A DNA stretch of 54,918 bases from Desulfovibrio sp. A2 (GTDB lineage Bacteria; Desulfobacterota; Desulfovibrionia; Desulfovibrionales; Desulfovibrionaceae): positions 1 through 54,918 of the forward strand of contig NZ_AGFG01000068.1 in assembly GCF_000226255.1 (NCBI RefSeq), read 5' to 3'. The translations under genes were made by a program, and so were the position numbers. The notes under the pieces are model-generated. The model saw only the letters and a program-made list of their open reading frames with translations, did no database searches and was not told the origin of the DNA. Below, piece by piece: positions 43,577 through 52,420 of the stretch. Numbering within the stretch: the stretch's first letter is position 1; each line of letters opens with the position of its first letter.

Positions 43577-45457
43577 CTACAGGTAACCGTGCAACGGCCC
43601 GCCCGGAGCGGCCAGCGCGTCCACGCGGCGCTCCACCTCGGGGTCGGTTTCCAGCGCCGGGGCGTGGAACGACTTCAGCCGGGCGTCGATGACCAGCGGC
43701 CCGGTGCATCCCCAATGCTTGCAATGGGTGAATTCGCCCGCGCCGTACATGTCGGTGGCCGGGTCCGACCGGGTGAACACCACCCACAGGAAGTTGTCCC
43801 AGTTGGCGGCGGTGAAGGCCGGGTCGTCCACCACCACGAACAGCGGCAGGCCGTCCAGGCCGTGGGCGTGGGCCAGCCGGGCGGCCAGTTCGTGCATGGC
43901 GGGGTCGTGCTCGTCGCGCCTTGCCGTGTGCTTGGGCCCGCGCAGCACCACGACGCCCCGACCGAACAGGCGCGGATCGCCGAAGTTGCCCGCCGTTGCG
44001 CCATCCCCGGCCCGCGCGTCCCCGGAACGTACATCCAGCGGCAGGTCGCCGGGCAGGTTGTCGGCCAGTTGCCGCTTGCGGGGTCCCGCCGCCGCCCACA
44101 CCAGCTTGGAGCCCTGATTCAGGCTTATGCCGGTGTAGTCCAGGGTGTCTATGGTGGTGCGGGTGATGAAGTGCAGATCGCGGGTGAAGTCGGTGCGCTC
44201 CAGCATGTGCGTGAAGAAGCCGGGGAAGTCGTGCGTGGACAGGGAGGGCGCGTCCTCGTGGGCCATGATCAGCACGTACTTGGAAAGGGATGTCTGGGTG
44301 GACCCCAGCAGGGCCATGCCGCAGGTGATCAGTTCCTGCGGCTGGCGTTCACCGGCGTAGGGCACGTAGCGCTCGCTGCCGATGGCCAGCAGCAGCGGGT
44401 GCACTCCGGCGGCGTCCACGGCGTGGATTTCGCGCACCCCCGCGAACACCTGGGGCACCAGGTCTGCCGTAAGCTGGTGGATGAAGTCGCCGAACACGGT
44501 GTCTTCCTGCGGGGGGCGGCCCACCGTGGTGAACGGCCAGATGGCGTCCGGGCGGTGGTGCACCGCGTCCACCCGCAGCACCGGAAAGTCGTGGGCCAGG
44601 CTATAGTAGCCCAGGTGGTCGCCGAAGGGGCCTTCCGGCTTCTGGTACGGGGCGATGGTGCCGCTGATGCAGAAATCGGCCTCAGCCAGCATGGGCAACC
44701 CGCCGGGTCTGCGCACCATGGGAATGCGGAACCCCGCCATGGCCCCGGCGAACAGGATTTCGGCAAGGCCTTCCGGCAGGGGCATGACGGCGGCCAGGGT
44801 CATGGCGGGCGGCCCGCCCACGAAGACGTTCACCTTCAGCGGCTCGCCCCGGCGCAGGGCCTGGGCGTGGTGATACCCGATGCCACGGTGGATCTGGTAG
44901 TGCAGGCCCACCTCGCGGTCCTTCTCGTAGTCCGGGCCGTCCAGTTGCACCCGGTACATGCCGATGTTGGACTGCATGGGGCCGGGCGCGTCGGGGCTTT
45001 CGGTGTACACCTGCGGCAGGGTGACGTAGCCGCCGCCGTCCATGGGCCAGGAGACCAGGCGCGGCAGATCGCTGATGGCGCAGCGGTGGCGCAGCACCGG
45101 GCCGTCGGATACCGATTTCGGCAGCATGGACCACAGGGCGCGCGGCACGCCGGTGTAGCGCAGGGGGTGGCGGAAGGCGTCGAAGGGGTCCAGCTTCAAA
45201 CGGAAGATGCCTTCCACGGCGCGCAGGGTGTCGCGGAAGATGAATTTCGTGCGCTCCATGGTGCCGAACAGGTTGGCCAGCATGGGAAAGCGGCAGCCCT
45301 TCACCCGGGTGAACAGCATGGCGGGCGCGCCCGCGCGGTAGGCGCGGCGCTGGATGGCGGCGATTTCCAGGTTGGCGTCCACCTCAGCGTCGATGCGCAC
45401 GAGGTGCTTGTGGCGTTCAAGGTCGGCGACGCATGCGGAAAGATTGCGGTAGGTCAC
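43577..45457 (-). CDS. UbiD-family (prenyl-FMN-dependent) decarboxylase
   Basis: A 626-aa enzyme, longer than E. coli UbiD (about 497). UbiD enzymes use prenylated FMN to remove carboxyl groups from aromatic or unsaturated acids, for example in quinone synthesis. Visible are VGLHYQIHRGIGYHHAQAL, VFVGGPPAMTLAAVMPLPEG, EADFCISGTI and PEGPFGDHLGYYS. Start GTG at 45457 has GAGGA at proper distance; the longer in-frame start runs into a Pro/Arg-rich stretch. No UbiX-type prenyltransferase lies nearby. A menaquinone (futalosine pathway) role is possible in this lineage but unproven. Confidence 0.85.
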   Translation of the reverse strand: MTYRNLSACVADLERHKHLVRIDAEVDANLEIAAIQRRAYRAGAPAMLFTRVKGCRFPMLANLFGTMERTKFIFRDTLRAVEGIFRLKLDPFDAFRHPLRYTGVPRALWSMLPKSVSDGPVLRHRCAISDLPRLVSWPMDGGGYVTLPQVYTESPDAPGPMQSNIGMYRVQLDGPDYEKDREVGLHYQIHRGIGYHHAQALRRGEPLKVNVFVGGPPAMTLAAVMPLPEGLAEILFAGAMAGFRIPMVRRPGGLPMLAEADFCISGTIAPYQKPEGPFGDHLGYYSLAHDFPVLRVDAVHHRPDAIWPFTTVGRPPQEDTVFGDFIHQLTADLVPQVFAGVREIHAVDAAGVHPLLLAIGSERYVPYAGERQPQELITCGMALLGSTQTSLSKYVLIMAHEDAPSLSTHDFPGFFTHMLERTDFTRDLHFITRTTIDTLDYTGISLNQGSKLVWAAAGPRKRQLADNLPGDLPLDVRSGDARAGDGATAGNFGDPRLFGRGVVVLRGPKHTARRDEHDPAMHELAARLAHAHGLDGLPLFVVVDDPAFTAANWDNFLWVVFTRSDPATDMYGAGEFTHCKHWGCTGPLVIDARLKSFHAPALETDPEVERRVDALAAPGGPLHGYL

Positions 45458-45670
45458 GGGTTCCTCGTCATGACGGCGTGCTGGCCATGGTTCGCGCGGG
45501 CCGGGCGGGCGTCCGCAGGGGGCGGAGCGGCCGGGGACGGGGCACGGCGGGGTTCGGGAATGCGACAATGCGACAAGCTTGCCCGCGACGCAAGCCCGGA
45601 ATGGGGCCGGTATGGACGGAACGGCAAGCGGGACGCGGGGCGGTGTTGGCGGCAGGCGCGGGGCGTGGCG

Positions 45671-46405
45671 TCAGTCCGTCTCCAGCCGGTAGCCCACGCC
45701 GCGCACGGTGCGCAGGCGCGTGCCTCCCCGGCTGCCGGGGGGGGCGTCGCGTTCCAGCGCGCGGCGCAGGCGGGATACCAGCACGTCAACTGCATGGGGT
45801 GCATGGGGTGCATGGGGCGCATGGCTGTCCGGCGTCGTCGCGTAATCCAGGCACCAGCGGGCGATGTCCCCCCGCTGCACCACCGTGCCCGCCCGGCGGA
45901 GCAGCAGTTCCAGCAGCAGCCGTTCCTGCGGGTGCAGGGCAAGGGGGCGAAAGTCGCGGGTGACGCGCCCGGTGGCCGGGTCGAACACTATGTCGCCAAG
46001 GGCCAGCACCCCGGCGGCCAGCGGCCCCCGGCCGGGCGGGGCCACCAGCCCCGCCGCGCGCAGGGCCGCCACCAGCGCCCCGGCGGCGAACGGCACGCGC
46101 AACAGGCGGGTGGACGGGGGCAGTCCGGCGGCGCGCACGCGCCGCAGTTCCTGCCGGGCCGTGGCGGCATGCAGCAGGACCACCGGAATGCCCGGCGGAA
46201 CGGGATGCGGGGGCAACGCGGGGGACGCGTCACTACCTGGCGGGATCAGCAGGTCGAGGTCCGCCACCAGCGCGTCGGGCGCGGCATCGGGGGCAGCGTC
46301 AGGCGCGGCATCGGGCGGCGTGACCAGCCGCAACCCGGCCTCGGCCAGGGGGACGGCCATGTGTGCGGCGATGCGCGCATCGGCGGTTCGCAGGTGGATT
46401 AGCAT
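45671..46405 (-). CDS. OmpR-like winged-helix regulator with degenerate receiver domain
   Basis: A 244-aa DNA-binding protein. Residues about 1-125 resemble a receiver domain; the phospho-acceptor position may be in ADLDLL, but the domain is poor in conserved acidic residues and carries the repeat PDAAPDAAPDAA. The C-terminal winged helix (about 145-244) has LALHPQERLLLELLLRRAG and DVLVSRLRRALERD ... RTVRGVGYRLETD, as in OmpR/PhoB proteins. A HAPHAPHAPHA insertion lies just before the recognition helix. No histidine kinase is adjacent. Start ATG at 46405 lacks a visible Shine-Dalgarno. ubiD lies downstream. Confidence 0.75.
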   Translation of the reverse strand: MLIHLRTADARIAAHMAVPLAEAGLRLVTPPDAAPDAAPDAAPDALVADLDLLIPPGSDASPALPPHPVPPGIPVVLLHAATARQELRRVRAAGLPPSTRLLRVPFAAGALVAALRAAGLVAPPGRGPLAAGVLALGDIVFDPATGRVTRDFRPLALHPQERLLLELLLRRAGTVVQRGDIARWCLDYATTPDSHAPHAPHAPHAVDVLVSRLRRALERDAPPGSRGGTRLRTVRGVGYRLETD

Positions 46406-46499
46406 GCGGGTGGTGGGGTGGCGGGGTGCGCGTGCATACCCCCGGATACTGCAGCGCGCCGTCGGTGTCGAGGCGCTGCCGCCAACCGGCAAAACGACG

Positions 46500-46532
46500 G
46501 GAGGGCCCCGGTGGTGCACACCGGGGCCCTCC
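46500..46532 (-). terminator. Hairpin terminator after rubrerythrin
   Basis: GGAGGGCCCCGGTG (46500-46513), loop GTGCA, CACCGGGGCCCTCC (46519-46532), a perfect 14-bp stem. On the minus strand it is followed by CGTCGTTTTG. It lies 30 nt after the rubrerythrin stop. Confidence 0.8.
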
Positions 46533-46562
46533 GAAGGGACGCATGGCCCGTGCAGGGGCGAG

Positions 46563-47057
46563 CTACGCGACCTTGTAGAAAGCGGACGCCGCGGCGTTGC
46601 AGATGGGGCACTTGTCGTCGTGCGGGCCTTCGTGGGTGTAGCCGCACACGGAACACACGTAGTAGTCCACGTCGGCCAGGGCCGAGGGATTTTCCAGGGC
46701 CTTGCGGTAGAGGTTGGCGTGCACCTCTTCCACGGCGTTGGCCCAGCCGAAGTAGCGCGCGGGCACCTTTTCGCCTTCGGCTTCGGCCTCGGCGATCATC
46801 TGGGGGTACATCTTGGTGAATTCGTAGGTTTCGCCGTCGATGGCGGCCTTCAGGTTGTCGAGGGTGGAACCGATCTTGCCCGCGTTGCGCAGATGCCCGT
46901 GGGCGTGGATGGTTTCCGCCTCGGCGGCGGCGCGGAACAGTTTGGCGACCTGCGGCAGGCCTTCCTTGTCGGCCTGCTTGGCGAAGGCGAGGTACTTGCG
47001 GTTGGCCTGGGATTCACCGGCAAAGGCCGCCATCATGTTCTCATGGGTCTTGCTCAT
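46563..47057 (-). CDS. Rubrerythrin
   Basis: A 164-aa iron protein that reduces hydrogen peroxide in anaerobes. The N-terminal ferritin-like diiron domain shows NRKYLAFAKQADKEG, EAETIHAHGHL and EEVHANLYRKAL (the E-x-x-H ligands). The C-terminal rubredoxin-like site is VCSVCGYTHEG ... KCPICNA (two CxxC). AAGGAG precedes the ATG. A monocistronic unit with its own promoter candidate and terminator. Confidence 0.93.
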   Translation of the reverse strand: MSKTHENMMAAFAGESQANRKYLAFAKQADKEGLPQVAKLFRAAAEAETIHAHGHLRNAGKIGSTLDNLKAAIDGETYEFTKMYPQMIAEAEAEGEKVPARYFGWANAVEEVHANLYRKALENPSALADVDYYVCSVCGYTHEGPHDDKCPICNAAASAFYKVA

Positions 47058-47086
47058 CGATATGCTCCTTTTGGTTTCGTAGTTGG

Positions 47087-47137
47087 GTTCCTTGTCAGGA
47101 ACAATTCCTGTTTAGCTTCCATCCATGGACTTGTAAA
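47087..47137 (-). promoter_or_regulatory. Candidate rubrerythrin promoter with palindromic operator
   Basis: On the minus strand TTTACA (47137-47132), 17 bp, TAAACA (47114-47109): 5 of 6 and 3 of 6 matches. Directly at the expected transcription start lies the palindrome GTTCCTTGTCAGGAAC (47087-47102, 6-bp arms, 4-bp spacer), 30 nt before the ATG. A peroxide-responsive repressor could bind there, but the sequence is not a textbook PerR box. The rest of the gap to topB holds nothing recognised. Confidence 0.42.
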
Positions 47138-47346
47138 GTGCTTTTTGAAATTTGCGGAAAGAAATCGTCATGAGCATACGCCATCCACCCGGATGGGGGA
47201 AGGGCGGGCGCGTGGAAACGGGGAACGCGCAAAGGCCGCGAGCGGGGCGCGGCGAGGCAGGGAGAGGGCGCAAGGGGCGGGAGCGGAAACGGCACTGCGA
47301 ATTGCCGCCACGCAGAACGGAGCGGGGCGTGGCGAGGGGCGTCTGG

Positions 47347-49887
47347 CTAGATGTCTGCGATGTCGGGCGTGCCCGACATGCCCGACATGCCAGACATGTC
47401 GGACGGGCCAGACGGGCCAGCTGGCTCAGACGGGCCGGAGGTACCCGGATTGCCCGGGGTGGCATGGTCGGCGCGCGGGGCGGTTTCATCCGCCTGTTGC
47501 GGTGCGGGAGTGGCATCCGAAGCCCGGCGAGGTCCGTCGGGCACGAATTCGGGACGCAGACGGCCGCCCTTCAGCACCAGATGCGCCCGGAACGGCTTGC
47601 CCTGGCGCGAGGTGAAGTCCATGGCCTGCGCGGTGCGGCCGGTGGCCAGCAGTTCCCGCGCCGTGGGCTCGTCCAGTTCGCGGCCGAAGGTGGTGCGCCA
47701 GAGGATGAACGGGCACCGACCGCCGTTGGCGGCGACGGGTTCCGCGCCACCATCAGGCATCGCGCCTTCCGCGTCGGCCTGCTTCGCGCCGCGTTTGGCG
47801 CGCGCGGTTCCTTTCTCCGTGCCGCCGTCCCCATCCCCGGCCGCCTTGCCGCGCTTCTTGCCGGAAGAGGCGGGCGGCTGCCCGGTGCAGGCCCAGCCGC
47901 GCGGGGTTTCGCGCACCTCGCCGCCGCACAGGGGGCACAGGCCGTCGGGCGTGCGGGCGTACCGTTCGGACGCCGTATCCAGCAAACGATCCAGGTTGCG
48001 TCCGCCCACCCGCTTGATGCGGTGCACGCCGTGCCACACGCTTTCGCGTATCCCGTGCATGAATTGCGGGTAGGTGGCGGTGCCCGCCTCCATGTCCTTG
48101 AGGGCCTTTTCCCACGTGCCGGTCAGTTCGGGCGAGGCCACGTCGGGCAGCAGCGCCTCGATGACCTCGGCCACCTGCATGCCCCGGTCGCTGGCGATGA
48201 GCCGCTTGCCCTGCCTGCCCACGTAGCCGCGCTGGAGCAGCGTTTCGATGACTTGGGCGCGGGTGGCGGGGGTGCCCAGGCCGCGTTCCTTCATGGCCTG
48301 GCGCAGTTCCTCGTCTTCCACCAGCTTTCCGGCGGTTTCCATGGCCGCGAGCAGGGACGCATCGGTATAGTGGGCGGGGGCCTTGGTCTGGCGCGTCACC
48401 CGGCGGATGTCCCGGGTATGCAGCTTCGCGCCCTTGCGCAGGGGGGGCAGGGGGGTGTCTTCCGCCGCGCGCCAGGGTTCCACGGCCAGCCAGCCCTTTT
48501 CCTTGAACACCTTGCCCCGCGCGATGAAGGCGTGCTCGCCCACCCGCACCGTGACGGTGGAGGTGGAGAACCTGGCCTCGGCGCAGAAGGCCGCGATGAA
48601 CCGGCGGCAGATCATCTCGTAGACCTGCCGTTCCGCCTGCGAGAGGCGGGCCGGGTCGCCCTTGCGGGCGGTGGGGATGATGGCGTGGTGGTCGGTGACC
48701 TTGCGGTCGTCCACGCAGGCGAATTTGACCTTGCCGGACTTGATGCGCGTGACCGCCAGCATGGTCTCGTCCGAGTACAGGTGGTGGATGGCCCGGAAGT
48801 GGTTGAGGATTTCCGCGAACAGTTCCTTGGTCAGGTGGCGGGAATCGGTACGCGGGTAGGTGATCAGCTTGTGCGTCTCGTACAACGCCTGGGCGTGGGC
48901 CAGGGTGTCCTTGGCGGACAGGCCGAAGCGGGTGTTGGCCTCGCGCTGCAGGGTGGTCAGGTCGAAGGGCAGGGGCGGCTGCTGGCTGCCCGCCTTGCTG
49001 ACGACCGATTCCACCACGCCTTCGCGCCCGGTGCAGTCGGCGGCAATGGCCGATGCCTCGTCCTCGCTGTCCACGCGGGTTTCGCGCAGTTCCGGCGGGC
49101 GGTGCCACACGGCGGGAAAGGCGTCGGACGTGCCGGAAGGCGCATCGGAAGGGGCGGCGGCAGCGGCGTCATCGGCGTCGTCGTCTTGCGATGCGCGGGC
49201 CTTGGCCGCGCCGGAGGGGGCGAACACCCCTTCCACAGTCCAGAAGTCCTGCGGCACGAATTCTTCGATCTCGCGGCGGCGGGCGGCCAGCAGGCATAAC
49301 ACCGGGGTCTGCACGCGCCCCACCGAGACAAGGCCGCCGGTCTTCACCGTGAACAGGCGCGAATAGTTCATGCCCACCAGCCAATCGGCCTCGGCCCGGG
49401 CGAAGGAGGCAAGTCCCAGGTTGCGCTTTTCCGCGTCGGGCAGCAGACGGGCCAGGCTCTTGCGCAGGCCTTCTTCGGTCATGTCGCTGGCCCACAGTCG
49501 GCGCACGGGCTTGGCGCATTCGGCCATCAGGTAGATGCGCCGAAAGATCAGTTCGCCCTCACGCCCGGCGTCGGTGGCGTTGATGACGCCGGTGACGCGC
49601 TCGTCGGCAAGCAGGCGCTGCAGCACGGCGAACTGGTCCGCCGTTTCCGGCAGCACCCGCAGCCGGAAGCGCGGCGGCAGCATGGGCAACTGGTCCAGGG
49701 TCCAGCGACCCGCCCAGGCCGGATCCTGTTCCTCCGGCTCGGCGATGCCCACAAGGTGGCCCACGGCCCAGCTTACCAGATGGTCCGGCCCTTCCAGAAA
49801 GCCCGCGCGGCGCTGCGTGGCGCCCACGAGGGGGGCCAGTTCGCGCGCGACGGAGGGCTTTTCGGCGATGATCAGGGTCTTGGGCAT
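47347..49887 (-). CDS. topB: DNA topoisomerase III (type IA)
   Basis: An 846-aa enzyme that relaxes or decatenates DNA through a 5'-phosphotyrosine. TOPRIM motifs LIIAEKPSVARELA and NATDAGREGELIFRR, SVGRVQTPVL, the active Tyr in ITYPRTDSRHL (about residue 344), and RGLGTPATRAQVIE are visible. A CPLCGG metal-ribbon half lies near residue 655 without a complete partner set, followed by a Lys-rich linker, a FGRELDEPTARELL-like repeat and an odd tail DMSGMSGMSGTPDIADI. An Asp/Ala-rich insertion lies at about 235-255. Start MPKTLI at 49887 has a weak ribosome-binding site. Confidence 0.9.
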   Translation of the reverse strand: MPKTLIIAEKPSVARELAPLVGATQRRAGFLEGPDHLVSWAVGHLVGIAEPEEQDPAWAGRWTLDQLPMLPPRFRLRVLPETADQFAVLQRLLADERVTGVINATDAGREGELIFRRIYLMAECAKPVRRLWASDMTEEGLRKSLARLLPDAEKRNLGLASFARAEADWLVGMNYSRLFTVKTGGLVSVGRVQTPVLCLLAARRREIEEFVPQDFWTVEGVFAPSGAAKARASQDDDADDAAAAAPSDAPSGTSDAFPAVWHRPPELRETRVDSEDEASAIAADCTGREGVVESVVSKAGSQQPPLPFDLTTLQREANTRFGLSAKDTLAHAQALYETHKLITYPRTDSRHLTKELFAEILNHFRAIHHLYSDETMLAVTRIKSGKVKFACVDDRKVTDHHAIIPTARKGDPARLSQAERQVYEMICRRFIAAFCAEARFSTSTVTVRVGEHAFIARGKVFKEKGWLAVEPWRAAEDTPLPPLRKGAKLHTRDIRRVTRQTKAPAHYTDASLLAAMETAGKLVEDEELRQAMKERGLGTPATRAQVIETLLQRGYVGRQGKRLIASDRGMQVAEVIEALLPDVASPELTGTWEKALKDMEAGTATYPQFMHGIRESVWHGVHRIKRVGGRNLDRLLDTASERYARTPDGLCPLCGGEVRETPRGWACTGQPPASSGKKRGKAAGDGDGGTEKGTARAKRGAKQADAEGAMPDGGAEPVAANGGRCPFILWRTTFGRELDEPTARELLATGRTAQAMDFTSRQGKPFRAHLVLKGGRLRPEFVPDGPRRASDATPAPQQADETAPRADHATPGNPGTSGPSEPAGPSGPSDMSGMSGMSGTPDIADI

Positions 49888-50006
49888 GCGGTATCGGGGA
49901 GGCGTCAGGGGTGACGGGTGAAATGTTGCAATGCGGGACGCCGGGGCGCGGGGTATTCCGGCAGGCACCTTGACCCGCCACCGGCGGGCGGCTACAGCCG
50001 GATGCC

Positions 50007-50825
50007 ATGGCCGACCAGCGTATTTCTACTCCATCCGGTATCCTATCCGGAACAGGGCCGGAAGCGGACGCCGCAACGGGCGAATCTGCACCTGCTGCGG
50101 CACGGCGCGCCCCAGCCCGTTATCCGGTGCCCCTGCTGCCCGACCAATCGGGCGGGGCGGGTGCGGCAGGGCTGGAGACGTTGGCGCAGGGGGCCGCACT
50201 GGTTCGCGTTACCGGGTTTGCCGGGGGCGTGTACCGGCGGGAAGACTCCATCAAGCGCAGCCGGTTCATCGTCAGCGTGGCCCACGCGCCGGACACGGCC
50301 ACGGCGCGAGCCTTCATCGAAGCGATGCGCGGCGAATTTGCCGACGCCACCCACAACTGCTGGGCCTTTGCCGCCGGGCCGCCGGGCGACACCGCCCGCA
50401 TCGGATGCAGCGACGACGGCGAACCCCACGGAACCGCCGGACGCCCCATGCTGCAACAGTTGCTGCACGGCGGCGTGGGCGAGGTGGCGGCGGTGGTGAC
50501 ACGATATTTCGGCGGGGTCAAGCTGGGCACTGGCGGGCTGGTGCGGGCCTATGCGGCCATGGCCCGGCTGGGGCTGGACGGGCTGCCCCAGCGCCAGCGC
50601 ATCGTGCCCGCGCGGGTGTCCGTGGTGCTGGCCCACGGTCGGGCCGGGGCGCTGCGGCGGCTGCTGCCCGCGTACGAGGCGTCCATCCTGTCCGAAGTGC
50701 ATGGGGCCGACGTGGAGTGCATCATCGGCCTGCCCGTGGAGCACGCCGCCGCGTTCATGGCCGCCGTCATCGACATGGCCGCCGGTGAGGCGCTGGTGGA
50801 CGTGCTGCCGCCTGCTGAAGACTGA
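50007..50825 (+). CDS. YigZ/IMPACT-family protein (UPF0029)
   Basis: A 272-aa protein. Residues about 65-180 match the Impact domain: SRFIVSVAHAP, THNCWAF, SDDGEPHGTAGRPML and the signature VVTRYFGGVKLGTGGLVRAY. The C-terminal domain is ferredoxin-like. The first 50 or so residues are an Ala/Pro-rich extension absent from E. coli YigZ (about 204 aa); an internal start cannot be excluded. Family function is not firmly known. Divergent from topB, convergent with pgl. Confidence 0.82.
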   Translation: MADQRISTPSGILSGTGPEADAATGESAPAAARRAPARYPVPLLPDQSGGAGAAGLETLAQGAALVRVTGFAGGVYRREDSIKRSRFIVSVAHAPDTATARAFIEAMRGEFADATHNCWAFAAGPPGDTARIGCSDDGEPHGTAGRPMLQQLLHGGVGEVAAVVTRYFGGVKLGTGGLVRAYAAMARLGLDGLPQRQRIVPARVSVVLAHGRAGALRRLLPAYEASILSEVHGADVECIIGLPVEHAAAFMAAVIDMAAGEALVDVLPPAED

Positions 50826-50842
50826 CACGAAGCTGTAAGTCG

Positions 50843-51580
50843 TTAGCCTTTGGCCGCGCCTTCGTCGACAATCCACACCAGATCCCCATTGGTGGGCTTC
50901 ACGAACTGCGCGGGCAGGGTGGGTTCGGCCAGCAGGTCCAGGGCCTTTGCCAGTACGGGGTGCTTTTCCCCTCCCGACACCAGGAACACGCAGCAGCGGG
51001 CGTTGTTCAGCACCGGCAGGGTCAGGGTAAGCCGGTCGCTCTTGGTGGCCAGCACGTACTGGTCGATGACCAGGCGCGAGCGCTCGGCCAGCCCCGTGCC
51101 GTCGGGGAACAGCGACGCGGTGTGCCCGTCCTCGCCCATGCCCAGCAGCACCATGTCGAAACGCGGCCAGGCCCCGTCTTCCAGGTCGAAATGCTCGCGC
51201 AGCAGCGATTCGTAGGCGGCCGCGCCCTCCACCGGGTCCATCTCGCCCTTCATGCGGTAGAAGCGGGTGGCGGGGGCCAGGGACAGCAGTTCGCGCCGGG
51301 CCACGCCGTAGTTGCTCTGCGGGTTGTCCGGCTCCACGCAGCGCTCGTCCACCCAGTACACGGCAATCTTCTCCCACGGCAGACGGTCGAGCCAGGCCGG
51401 GGTGGCCAGCAGCCGGAACAGCGGGATGGGCGTGCTGCCGCCGGACAGCGCCAGGGTGAACACCCCGCGCGCGGCCACGGCGCGCTCGCAGCGGTCCAGC
51501 AGCAGTTGGGCGGCCTTTTCGGCCATGGCGGCCGGATCCTTCATGACGTGCAGGGCGAGATTGATGGAACGGTTGGACAT
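50843..51580 (-). CDS. pgl: 6-phosphogluconolactonase
   Basis: A 245-aa enzyme of the DevB/Pgl family, second step of the oxidative pentose phosphate pathway. It shows TLALSGGSTPIPLFRLL, VYWVDERCVEPDNPQSNYG and the signature GMGEDGHTASLFPDG. Start MSNRSIN at 51580 has GGAG upstream. No zwf or gnd gene adjoins. It might instead belong to a related glucosamine-6-phosphate isomerase-like group, but the length and motifs fit Pgl. Confidence 0.9.
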   Translation of the reverse strand: MSNRSINLALHVMKDPAAMAEKAAQLLLDRCERAVAARGVFTLALSGGSTPIPLFRLLATPAWLDRLPWEKIAVYWVDERCVEPDNPQSNYGVARRELLSLAPATRFYRMKGEMDPVEGAAAYESLLREHFDLEDGAWPRFDMVLLGMGEDGHTASLFPDGTGLAERSRLVIDQYVLATKSDRLTLTLPVLNNARCCVFLVSGGEKHPVLAKALDLLAEPTLPAQFVKPTNGDLVWIVDEGAAKG

Positions 51581-51763
51581 GGCGGCTCCGGTGGCGGCGA
51601 TTCTGGTTGGCGGTTCGTGTGCGGGGGCGGCCCGCGTGGCGGAACTGCTCCCCATGGCGGATATGTTGGCGATGACGAATCTGCCACAGGACCGCCCGCG
51701 AGGGAATGGGCAAAGCTGGCGGATGCCGCCCGGCGGCGCAAGTCTACCCCGGAAATGCGGCAG

Positions 51764-51799
51764 CGCCGTGGCGCCATGGTGGACCATGGCGCCACGGCG
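51764..51799 (-). terminator. Perfect 16-bp hairpin between osmC-like gene and pgl
   Basis: CGCCGTGGCGCCATGG (51764-51779), loop TGGA, CCATGGCGCCACGGCG (51784-51799), about 70 nt after the OsmC-like gene's stop. No T-run follows, so termination is likely only by placement; the remaining 51581-51763 shows no other feature. Confidence 0.55.
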
Positions 51800-51870
51800 T
51801 TGCGAAGAAAGACAGGAAACGGACGGGCAGGCACGCGGCGCATGTCGCCGTGCCGGGCAATTAAGGACGG

Positions 51871-52320
51871 CTAGGCCAGCACCACTTCAAAGGCAGGCGG
51901 CGTCATGATGTGCTTTTTCACGGCGCACAGTTCCACGGCGCGCACCAGCGCATCGCGGTATTCGGCCGGAAAGCCCTGCGGCGGCGTGACCACGAAGGTC
52001 ATGCGGGTGACCTGAAAGCCCTTGGGCGCGAATTCGCAGCCCACGCGGATGCCCAGGCCTTCCGTCGATATCTTGCGCGCCTCGCAGAAGCGCTGGGCGT
52101 ACACGCCCGCGCAGGTGGCCAGCGATGCCAGGAACAACTCGAACGGGGTGGGGGCGGTGCCCTCGCCGCCGTCCTTCACCGGCTGGTCGGTGCGGATGAC
52201 GGTGTCCGGGGTGGCGGGCGCGTCCTGTCCGGCTGGGGCGTCGGCGGTGACGGCGGGGTGGAGTACGGCGTCGATCTTCATGCCGCCGTTGAAGGCGACG
52301 TCGATGAACTTCATGGGCAT
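51871..52320 (-). CDS. OsmC-family peroxiredoxin-like protein
   Basis: A 149-aa protein of the OsmC/Ohr family, thiol-based hydroperoxide reductases. The redox Cys pair is visible in LASLATCAGVYAQRF and AVELCAVKKHIMTPP. An Asp/Ala/Pro insertion lies at about 25-45. AGGAG lies before the ATG. It sits 100 bp downstream of the metallo-beta-lactamase gene on the same strand, perhaps one unit. Confidence 0.85.
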   Translation of the reverse strand: MPMKFIDVAFNGGMKIDAVLHPAVTADAPAGQDAPATPDTVIRTDQPVKDGGEGTAPTPFELFLASLATCAGVYAQRFCEARKISTEGLGIRVGCEFAPKGFQVTRMTFVVTPPQGFPAEYRDALVRAVELCAVKKHIMTPPAFEVVLA

Positions 52321-52420
52321 GCTGCGGCTCCTGTGGATGTTCCAGCGTTCAGGCGCGGTGGAGCGGGCGCGGGAACGGCGCGCCGCATTCCTGTGCGAAT
52401 GGTGACGAGGGTCGCGCCGG

